Assembly: GCA_964017065.1 (NCBI GenBank)
Contig: OZ024787.1
Location: 1,568,658-1,632,657, forward strand
Direction of reading: 5' to 3'
Source: Haliclona indistincta
Lineage: Eukaryota; Porifera; Demospongiae; Haplosclerida; Chalinidae
DNA: 64,000 bases
Positions within the stretch are counted from its first letter, which is position 1. Each line of letters opens with the position of its first letter. The translations under genes and the position numbers were made by a program. This document shows positions 22,547 to 32,132 of this stretch, one piece after another. The notes under the pieces are model-generated. The model had not been told where the DNA came from. It saw nothing but the letters and a program-made list of their open reading frames with translations, and ran no database searches.

Positions 22547-24426
22547 GGGTCATTCCATATCATTTCAACAACTTTTTGGCATGACCCTCTGGGATTTTCT
22601 CGAAACTTGGTATTGTTGAACCCCTCATCTTCATATGATTCCATAACAAGTTTCAGCTTGATACCTTGTACGGTTTCTTTTTAAACCCTGATTGCATTTT
22701 CGACGATATTTCCTACTTCTTACTGTTTAACTATTCATAACTTTGTCTTATTTAGTCCTATCAGTAAACTAATAACATCACATTGAAGCTGAACAATTGC
22801 TCTTTCATATGACGTGCAACACATAGTGCATCGCATGTCGTAACTATTTAACCACGCCCACAAACTTTGATCTTTGATTATTTAAAAAAAACGCTGCGTC
22901 AATTTTCATTTTAAATGGATGTAATTTAATAGTAGTCTATTAGCTACTTCTAAACCAAATTTCATGTTGGGACACAAATGGGAACCTAGCGCTATTCTCT
23001 TCAAAGCCAGTGTAGCTGATGAATCTATTATATAAAACTATTGATTATCAAAATTCCTTGACAAAATAGATGTTGTGTGCATGTGTATGAACCACTTGGA
23101 AGTGTTTAGCCCATTTTTGAGATATTAGAACATGCAAAATGATAAATAGCTAGTTTATAATTGTACATTTATCACTGCTGTTTCAATCACACGTACCATA
23201 CTGCATTTACTAAAGATAGTAAATCAAAGGTACTATGTAACAACCCTCTCTCACAAGCTGCTGCCTTCAGAATCATCAGAAATAATTGTGGGATAATGTA
23301 TGTAGTGTTTTCAAGTAATGAACGAAGAGATTGAGGTTTTTGGAATTTAATTATTGAGAGATATAAATTTTTCTATGACAAAAATTAGGTAGCAAAGCAA
23401 CAAGCAGTCTTTATAAGTTATAAGATTAATTTGAATGTAATTTTAATGAAATAAACTCAATTATTCAATTAATTTTGTGTTGTTCATTACCTAGGTTTGC
23501 TAGTTAAACAATGTAGTCAAAAAATTCAGACAATGTTCATAATCACAATACAATCACAGTTTGTATACCAGAAGTGCTTTAGTGATTTATTTTTTCTAAT
23601 TACGTTCGATTTTCAGCAAAATGTTTAGCATTGTATAGGGCTTTGTATCGTAACAAGTAAAACACCACAAAACCCTGTAAAACAGCTATGGCATGATTGG
23701 TCTATTGTCAACTGGCTTCAACAAGAAAGGTTCTTTTACTGATTGTCTTCTATCATTGATTCAAGAACACAAAATTATGTCAGATGGCTTGTGTGATCAA
23801 AGCAATTCCGATTAAAAATTGTTCTCATAATATTGAATAATTGAAATTCTTGACATCAACATACATGTAGATTCAATAAGCAGCTATCTTAAGTCATCAA
23901 ACAGCTAGCCAAGTCTTCTCAATGTGTTGATCGGTGTCCAAGTAGTACCCATTTATGCCCATTTTTTCTAATAAAGCTTGCAAACTACCCTTCCCATTTG
24001 TGTCCCAACATGAAATTTGGTTTAGAAGTAGCTAATAGACTACTATTAAATTACATCCATTTAAAACAAAAATTGACGCAGCGTTTTTTTAATAATCAAA
24101 GATCAAAGTTTGTGGGCGTAGCTAAATAGTTACGACATGCGATGCACTATGTGTTGCACGTCATATGAAAGAGCAATTGTTCAGCTTCAGTTTGATGTTT
24201 TTAGTTTGCTGATAGGACTAAATAAGACAAAGTTAAGAATAGTTAAACAGCAAGTAGCAGGAAATATTGTCGAAAATGCAATCAGGGTTTAAAAAGAAAC
24301 CATACAAGGTATCAAGCTGAAACTTGTTATGGAATCATATAACCATGAGGGGTTCAACAATACCAAGTTTCAAGAAAATCCCAGAGGGTCATGCCAAAAA
24401 GTTGTTGAAATGATATGGAATGACCC
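22547..24426. mobile_element. 1.88-kb DNA transposon with ~440-bp inverted repeats
   Basis: It begins GGGTCATTCCATATCATTTC and ends with its complement, flanked by TAAT on both sides. The paralogous segment at 12000-12020 (GGGTAATCTGATTG) is the empty site, so TAAT (or a 3-bp TAA within it) was duplicated. Arms are 22547-~22995 and ~23985-24426. The centre (about 1 kb) has no long open frame. A related copy at 53962 in a dynein intron adjoins a hAT-like transposase remnant. Non-autonomous; superfamily uncertain. Confidence 0.8.
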
Positions 24427-24579
24427 TAATCTGATTGGCCAAACACTCATACATGTAGCAATGATCTAATGATGAGATAAAAATTACAACACTAAGTGGG
24501 AAACAGGTGATGATGATCATCATCAAACTAACTAGAACTATACTGCAGTGAGTCATGGGATACTTAAATGGCTATAATT

Positions 24580-26043
24580 TTAGTCTTTGAAGACTGTTGT
24601 TTTCACAGTAGTCTTGATACCATCCTTGACTACCACAGCACTGTAGACCAGCCCATCATTACTGGTGTCTGATACTGACTGCTGCTGCTGCTCATCAATC
24701 TGTGCTGTTGTTTTCACAGTAGTCTTGATACCATCCTGACGTACCACAGCACTGTAGACCAGCCCATCATTACTAGCATCTTGTGCCTCAGTAATCACAC
24801 TGTAACCAGCAGGGATCTCCTCTTTGGTTGTTTTAACAATAGTACCGACAGCGCTGTAACCAGCAAGCTGTTCCTCCTCAGTAAACTCACTGTGTTTATC
24901 AGGTAGTGGGCCTTCAGTGCTGTATGGTAGGGTCTGGCTATATAGCTCACTATTATCACAAGTCAGTGTTTGTTCACTCTCTGTGATATCAGCCATGTTA
25001 TCCAACTGATGGTGTGTTCGTCTACATGTGATAACGTAATACACATGTAGCAGGTAACTTAAACTCACTTTGTTGTTTGTTGTTGATGGTGTTTAGCTCT
25101 GTAGTACAGTATGATGATAGTAGCTATAACACACACTACTAGTAGACACACTACTAGTACTACTACTGGTACTACTATTGCTGGGACTACTGCACTAATA
25201 CTAGCACTGGTTGCCGTACTTGATGTGACAATCATAGTAGTAGTTATAATACCATCAGTTACAATGAATGTTGTTATTGCAATAGTATTGTTAGTAGTAG
25301 GTGAGTCAAGGGAGGCACTAGTAGTCACAGTCTGTAGTGCAGTAGCTGTGGATAGTGTAGTAACTGTGGATTGTGTAGTAGCTGTGGATAGTGTAGTAGC
25401 TGTTGATAGTGTAGTAGCTGTGGATAGTGCAGTAGCTGTGAATAGAGTAGTAGCTATGGATAGTGCAGTAGCTGTGGATAGTGTAGTAGCTATGGATAGT
25501 GTAGTAGCTGTGGATAGTGTAGTAGCTGTGGATAGTGTAGTAGCTGTGGATAGTGTAGTAGCTGTGGATAGTGTAGTAGCTGTAGATATTGAAAGGAATT
25601 GGTTTACTCCATGCTATTGTTTGTTGTTTTACTCACCTGATGGTAGTAGTGATAGTGATGGTGAAGTTGTTATATTACAGTCCCATCGTAGACTTGTTTG
25701 GTTATTTGTATCAAGGAAACACACACAGCAGTGGATAGGTAGGGATACATTAGCTCTGATGTTCATGAATTCGCAGAATTCTCGTGTAAAAGTGTTTATC
25801 ACAGCTGTACAGCCATTGTTCGTACAGTTCAATGTAGTGGACACACATTGAGTGGGGTTAGTATCAAAACCACTGTTAAAATCACATATTGTAGCTTGAC
25901 ACGATTCTGTGGATAGTATAACAATGATATTGCACTAGCAGAGTTTGTAGACAGCTAGAATATGACACTAGCTCACCTTGTGCTGATCCAGTATTGATTC
26001 CTACACATACTATCAGTAGAACCACCAACTCACTGGACACCAT
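24580..26043 (-). CDS. Array gene H: predicted type I membrane receptor, tail class without a complete ITAM
   Basis: Exons 25977-26043, 25637-25906, 25069-25579, 24580-25021; in phase, 429 aa. The Cys-rich exon starts ESCQATICDFNSGFDTNPTQC, missing a few residues between the first two Cys compared with E. The stalk has about 13 units of the 18-bp repeat with a few substitutions. The tail nearly matches gene E: LPYST, KHSEFTEEEQLAGYSAV (His at the first ITAM Tyr), AGYSVI, two LVYSAV. It ends in TAA rather than TGA. It is the partner of gene E in the segmental duplication. Confidence 0.8.
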
Positions 26044-26304
26044 TACTAACACACCTGATATACTGACAGCAGTCCCACTAACCTACATGTATGATACACT
26101 AACATTATAAAACACATTGAGTCGGTACATGTATAATCAGCCTAATTTTATCTAAACAATTTTAATTTCATGTTGTTTGTGTTTCTCTAAGGTATGTTAT
26201 CATACTCAGGAACACCATCACATGAACACATATTGAAAAAACTGCTAAAGGATAGTGATGTCAATATGAAAAAGCTGAATCAAGTTTTAGTTTCATGCCC
26301 ATTG

Positions 26305-26480
26305 GTTGTATTTGCTTGCCTTGGTAGGGTGGTCTCTCTCAAGTAGTCTAAGCAGTGTGAACAGCAATGGTACTAGCTCTATACTGACAGGTCAGCTAGA
26401 TCAGCGTCAGAACCTACTGTTAGTGCTACTAATATAAACATAATGCTGCCACGCCCAGCTACAGCTGAGTAGCTATCATA
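26305..26480 (-). promoter_or_regulatory. Conserved upstream block, candidate promoter of gene H
   Basis: Full block with intact TATA-like sequence (complement of AATATAAACATAATGCTGCC), about 390 bp upstream of the gene H start. Confidence 0.45.
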
Positions 26481-26622
26481 ACATGTGGATAGCATGTGAC
26501 TGGTTCCATAGCAAACACTACAGAGTTGATAGTAACTTGAATAATGATATCCAGATCTACATTGTAATAGAAATTATTACTGATTTCTCTAACAACAAGC
26601 AACGTAACAATTACAACATTAA

Positions 26623-27244
26623 GGTGGCGGGTGCGTATGAATATCATTAATTCTAGATTTTTTTTCTTTCTTTTGTTTATCGAATTTTTATTCATGAAAG
26701 AGTTACCAAACTTTAGCTGCGTATTAAAGTAAGTATCTACTATATAAATAGAAAGTCTAGAATGTGAAGAACAGCATTTAGTGCGCTGTTCGCCTCTTGC
26801 AAGGTGACTGGCCTTCTGTGACGTCTCATTTTCACGAGCTTCGTTTTACCGGAGAAATAATCGTTGTGGAGCTTTGCCTGGCTGTCAGCTTCAGAACTAT
26901 GCATGGATTACCGGTTATTCAGCTCGTGGGGCCAGTAACCAGTTAGTAGGCACGATCAGGAACCTTCTCCAGAGCGCTACAGAGCGAAGGGACCGACTTG
27001 GGCGAACAGAATGCATAGTTTTATAGAGGGGGCGGAGCTAAAGGTCACAGCCGAATACTATCTAAAAATAGCTAAGTATATGGAAACTAGACGTCATAAT
27101 AGGTTGTGTATTTTTAACGTCCTAGCCATCATCGAGTTTACTTTACTTAGTACGCGGCGCGTGCGCGCTTCCGGCCGGTCACGTATTATTATACTACAAA
27201 ATTTACTATGAATAATTCATTATTATAATTATGCACCCGCCACC
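26623..27244. mobile_element. TTAA-target element
   Basis: 622 bp bounded by TTAA on both sides (26619-26622 and 27245-27248) within array spacer that is otherwise continuous (ACAACA...GAGGGAATAACTG). Short inverted ends GGTGGCGGGTGC and GCACCCGCCACC. TTAA duplication suggests a piggyBac- or Kolobok-like source. The 66-codon frame at 27011 has no recognised motif. Confidence 0.75.
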
Positions 27245-27332
27245 TTAAGAGGGAATAACTGATGTTGATGATGGTCAACCTAACTACATATAGGGCTACA
27301 CTACAGTACAGCGAGTCATGGGATACTGTATT

Positions 27333-28419
27333 TCAGTCTTTGTATTCGGTTGTTTTAACGGTAGTTTTCACACCATCTTGTACTACCACAGCACTGTAGA
27401 CCATTCCTTCAATACTGGTGTCTGATTCTGGTTGCTGCTGCTGGCTGTCGTCAAGAATTGCTGTTGTTTTAACAGTAGTCTTTTTACCATCCTGGGATAC
27501 CACAGCACTGTAGACCAGTCCTTCAATACTGGCATTCTTTTCTCCACTGTAATTAACATAAGGGATCTCTTCATTGGTTGTTTTATTAGTATCATCGATA
27601 GCACTGTAATTAGTCTATGCAAACAGGTTAATATTTATAAACTCACTTTGTTGTTTGTTGTTGATGGTGTTTAGCTCTGTAGTACAGTATGATGATAGTA
27701 GCTATAACACACACTACTAGTAGACACACTACTAGTACTACTGTTACTACTACTGCGACTATTACTGGATTGATAGTAGCACTGGTTGTCATGGTAATTG
27801 TTGGTGTGTTGGTAATAGAGGTAGTACTAACACTAGTATCTGTTGTCATGGTAATGGTTGTCATGGTGATCATGGTAGAGTCTGTAACAGTTGTCGTAGT
27901 AACAGGTGGATCGGGGAAGGCACTGGTAGTCACAGTTTGTGATAGTGCAGTAGCTGTTGGGGAGTTGATAATGGATTTAAATTTTGTGTACATTATTCAT
28001 TGGTTTACTCCATGCTATTGTTTGTTGTTTTACTCACCTGATGGTAGTAGTGATAGTGATGGTGTGATTATAGTACAGCCCCATATCAGTGGACCATCAC
28101 CTGGGACACAAAGACGGCAGTGGATAGGTTTTGATACATTAGCTCCGATGTTCATGAATTGACAGTCTCTTTTGAGCATATTTATCTCAGTTTTACAGTC
28201 ATTGTTCACACAGTTCAATGTTGTAGTCACACATTGAGTGATGTTTGTGTCAAAGCTTGGTTTGAAAGTGCAATTCCTGTGGTTATAATCTTGACAAGGT
28301 TCTGCGCATGGAAGGTAAAATGATTGTGTGTTAGTAGCTGACTCACCTGGTTGTTGTGCTGATCCAGTATTGATCCCAACACATACTATCAGTAGAACCA
28401 CCAACTCACTGGACACCAT
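27333..28419 (-). CDS. Array gene I: receptor copy whose tail lacks the ITAM
   Basis: Exons 28347-28419, 28038-28301, 27647-27953, 27333-27603; in phase, 304 aa. Exon 4 is shortened at its 5' side. The only acceptor that keeps the family frame is ACAG at 27604-27607, so the tail starts at NAIDDTNKTTNEEI and the ELYS and ITAM part is gone. What remains is VNYSG, LVYSAV, a QQQQ linker, a second MVYSAV and a changed end (TTEYKD). The Cys-rich domain has CR in place of the CC pair (PIHCRLC). The stalk is Thr/Met-rich with hardly any LSTATT. Exon 4 boundaries are less certain than in the other copies. Confidence 0.68.
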
Positions 28420-28669
28420 TACTAACAGACTGACAGCAGTCCCAGTAACCTACATGTATGATACACAAACATTATAAAACACAATACATGTATAATCAGA
28501 CTGGTGTAATCTAAACAATTTTAATTTGATGTTGTTTGTGTTTTATTAATGCATGTTATCATACTCTGCAACAACATCACAAGAACACATCATTGAAAAA
28601 AAACCAGCTAAGAGATAGTGATGTCAATATGTAAAAGCAGAATCAAGTCTTAGTTGTATGCACATTGGT

Positions 28670-28870
28670 TATATTTGCTTGCCTTGGTAGGGTGATTTCT
28701 TCCAAGCAGTCTGAGCAGTGTGACCAGCAATGGTGCTAGCTCTATACTGACAGGTCAGCTAGATCAGCGCCAGAACCTACTGTTAGACATAATGCTGCAA
28801 TAAACATAATGCTGCAATGCCCAGCTAAAGCTGAGTAGCTCCTTGACCGTCCTTGACTATCATAACATGT
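28670..28870 (-). promoter_or_regulatory. Diverged upstream block of gene I
   Basis: Recognisable copy of the conserved block, but the TATA-like part is rearranged (ACATAATGCTGCAATAAACATAATGCTGC), with a small internal duplication. Confidence 0.35.
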
Positions 28871-29106
28871 GGCTAGCATGTGACTTGTCTGGTTTCTATA
28901 CTGCCTTCAGCAAAACACTACAAAGTTGATTGATCATTACTGTACATTGTAAAAGAGAAATGTATACTTATTTGATTTAAACAACACATTAATAATGATA
29001 TAAAAATATTGCAACACTAAGAGAGAAATAACTGGTGTTGATGATGGTCAACCTAACTACATATAGAGCTACACTACAGTACAGCGAGTCATGGAATACT
29101 GTATTG

Positions 29107-30290
29107 TTAGTCTTTGAAAACGGTTGTTTTAATGGTAGTTTTGACTCCATCTTGGACTACCACAGCACTGTAGACCAGTCCTTCAATACTGTTGTCTGAT
29201 ACTGACTGCTGCTGCTGGCTGTCGTCGTCAAGAACTGCTGTTGTTTTAACAGTGGTCTTTTTACCATCCTGGGATACCACAGCACTGTAGACCAGCCCTT
29301 CAATACTGGCATCCTTTTCCTCATTGATCACACTGTAATTAGCATCAGGGATCTCTTCATAGGTTGTTTTATTAGTATCATCGATAACGCTATAACCAGC
29401 AAGCTGTTCCTTATCAGTAATCTCACTGTATTCACCAGGTGATGGTACAGTGTTGCAAGGTGTAGTATTGATGTGTGTTGTGTGGTTATACAGCTCGCTA
29501 TTGTCAGATGTCATTGTTGGTTCATTGTCTGTGATACCAGCCATGTTATCCAACTGTGTTGGTCTGTATATAGGAACTGAATAAACTTTGATTTTATGTT
29601 ATAAACTCACTTTGTTGTTTGTTGTTGATGGTGTTTAGCTCTGCAGTACAGTATGATGATAGTAGCTATAACACACACTACTAGTAGACACACTACTAGT
29701 ACTGCTACTACTACTGCTGGGACTACTGCACTAATAGCACTAGTTGGTGTACTTGGTGTAGTAGTAGGTGATGGTGATACAAATGATGGAGTAGTAGTGG
29801 ATAGTGTAGTAGCTGTGGATAGTGTAGTAGCTATAGGTATTGATTAGGAGGAAAGAATTGGTTTACTCCATGCAATTCTTTGTTGTTTTACTCACCTGAT
29901 GGTAGTAGTGATAGTGAGAATGAAGTTGTTATATTGCAGTCCCATAGTAGATTTAATGGATTATTTGTATCAGGGGAGCACACACAGCAGTGGATAGGTA
30001 GAAGTACATTAGCTCCGATGTTCATGAATTTGCACAATTTTCGTGTAAAAGTGTTTATCACAGCTATACAGCCATTGTTCGTACAGTTCAATGTAGTGGA
30101 CACACATTGAAAGATGTCGGTATCAAAACCACCGTTAAAATCACATGTTGTAGCTTGACAAGATTCTGTGGATAGTGCAACAATGATATTGCACTAGCAG
30201 AGTTGGTAGACACACTAGCTCACCTTGTGCTGATCCAGTATTGATTCCAACACATACTATCAGTAGAACCACCAACTCACTGGACACCAT
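29107..30290 (-). CDS. Array gene J: predicted type I membrane receptor, ITAM-like tail, short stalk
   Basis: Exons 30224-30290, 29896-30165, 29611-29830, 29107-29563; in phase, 337 aa. The stalk is very short, with two 18-bp units followed by a PSPTTTPS-type run. The Cys-rich exon is most like that of gene H (SCQATTC...LNCTNNGC...IHCCVCSPDTNN...WDCN). The tail is complete and close to genes B and D: ELYN, GEYSEITDKEQLAGYSVI, ANYSVI, and two LVYSAV around SQQQQS. Stop is TAA. No lesion was seen. Upstream, its leader is interrupted by an insertion at 30453. Confidence 0.8.
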
Positions 30291-30452
30291 TACTAACACA
30301 CCTGATATACTGACAGCAGTCCCAGTAACCTACAGTGTACATGTAACATGTATGATACACACACATTATAAAACACATTGAGTCGATACATGTATAATCA
30401 GCCTAATTTTAATCTAAACAATTTTAATTTGATGTTGTTTGTATTTCATTAA

Positions 30453-31030
30453 GGTGGCGGTATACTGGTTTTATGAATATTAATGAGTGACTTTCTTTTA
30501 TCTGCAGCTCGTGACAGAGCAACGCTAGCAGCGTGAAATGTTGCACAATATTCTACACCAATGAATAATCAACATCGTACGATACGCATTTTTCTAGCCA
30601 AAAATCTCTCCTGCCTAACCATGCAGCAAAGGTTACCAGCTGAAATCGACTCTTATAAACCATTTCTAGTTGCTGATGAAGAGTTTTCTGCATTAATTTA
30701 TGTTTTTGAATTTTAAAATTTAAAATTTAAGAATTTTTCTCTGCTATACGAACGCAACTTCCTATTTTCATTGGATAATGCCGAGTTTCTCACAAAGATA
30801 TTGACTTTGTAAATAGACTGTAATAATTATAACAACTTCATTCTAGTTTCTTCTAGCTTCTCACTACTAAAATTTCTTGTGAAAGTCCTCCCTCTTTGAG
30901 AACAACTCAAAGTATCTAATGCACAAGGCATTCCTATTTGAACATGAATCTTATTACCGGTCTCGTTCTATGTAAATAGTACCGCCTACTTGTACATTCC
31001 TGCATAAGCTAATGGTTGTTAGGTGCAGCT
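30453..31030. mobile_element. Second GGTGGCGG element, 5' leader region of gene J
   Basis: Array spacer stops at TTTCATTAA and is followed by GGTGGCGGTATAC, related to the ends of the TTAA element at 26623. A partial inverted match TACCGCC occurs at about 30980, and array-like sequence (TATGAAAAGCAGAATCAAG) returns at about 31037, after a deletion. The right boundary is uncertain and there is no coding sequence. Confidence 0.5.
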
Positions 31031-31066
31031 CCATTAATATGAAAAGCAGAATCAAGTTTTACTTTC

Positions 31067-31229
31067 TGTCGTATCGTGTACTGACGTGGGTTTACAACAT
31101 AGTATCTGGCTGGCTCAAATAATGATTCAGAATAAACAGCACTGATTTAAATAGTAATAGAACAGCTACCGATTGTTCTTATTATTGCAATCAATACAAT
31201 CATGATGTAATCATGTCCAGGGCTGTAAC
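31067..31229. mobile_element. Small insertion flanked by ACTTTC
   Basis: About 163 bp interrupt the array consensus AGTTTTACTTTCATGCCATTGG; ACTTTC is present on both sides (31061-31066 and 31230-31235). No terminal repeats were recognised. Confidence 0.45.
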
Positions 31230-31254
31230 ACTTTCATGCCATTGGTTATAAAAT

Positions 31255-31435
31255 TATTTGCTTGCCTTGGTGGGGTGGTCTCTCTCAAGTAGTCTAAGCA
31301 GTGTGAACAGCAATGGTACTAGCTCTATACTGACAAGGTCAGCTAGATCAGCGTCAGAACCTACTGTTAGTACTACCAATACTAATGCTGTCACGCCCAC
31401 CTACAGCTGAGTAGCTATCATAACATGTGGATAGC
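31255..31435 (-). promoter_or_regulatory. Conserved upstream block, gene J
   Basis: Copy of the block, but the TATA-like segment is replaced (TACCAATACTAATGCTGTCACGCC). With the two insertions it lies ~970 bp from the gene J start. Confidence 0.35.
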
Positions 31436-31439
31436 ATCT

Positions 31440-31800
31440 GACTGGCTTCTTTGATGTCTTCTGCATACTAGTTAAAGCACCGTGTCCAGTGCTCTATTGC
31501 GTATAATTACATGAGTGATGTGCTGAGAGGCAAATAGAGCACGAGCCGAAGGCGAGTGGTTCATTTGTCATCGAGACACGTCCCGAGTGCAATTTATGCC
31601 GTAGAGCATGAGACACAGTGTTTTACTGGTTTAAAGTGTGACCTAGCCGATACTACTCCAGAGTCGATCACTACGCGAACATTTTTTTTTTCGAGTAGCT
31701 GCCCATGGCCCTGCCCCTAGTGCTCTATCAGTTGATGCATGCACTCTGTAGCATTTAGAACACTGGCGGCACCTTTGAACTTGTATGGTATCATACTTTA
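31440..31800. other. Non-array insertion between genes J and K
   Basis: The sequence from CTTCTTTGATGTCTTC to about 31795 is absent from the other spacers. It contains AGCACCGTGTCCAGTGCTCTATT and the related, partly inverted GAGCATGAGACACAGTGTTTTA near 31605, so it may be a degraded mobile element. No gene was found. Confidence 0.35.
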
Positions 31801-31990
31801 AAGAGTTGATGGTAACTTGAGTAATGAGATACATTAAATCTACATTGCAATAGAAATTATTTCTGATTTCTCTAACAACAAGCAACGTAACAATTACAAC
31901 ACTAAGAGGGAATAACTGATGTTGATGATGGTCAACCTAACTACATATAGAGCTACACTACAGTACAGTGAGTCATAAATTGTTGCCTTT

Positions 31991-32088
31991 TCAGTCTTTG
32001 GGGACAGTTGTTTTCACAGTAGTCTTGATACCATCCTGACGTACCACAGCACTGTAGACCAGCCCCTCGTTACTGGTGTCTGATACTG

Positions 32089-32132
<44 letters not shown>

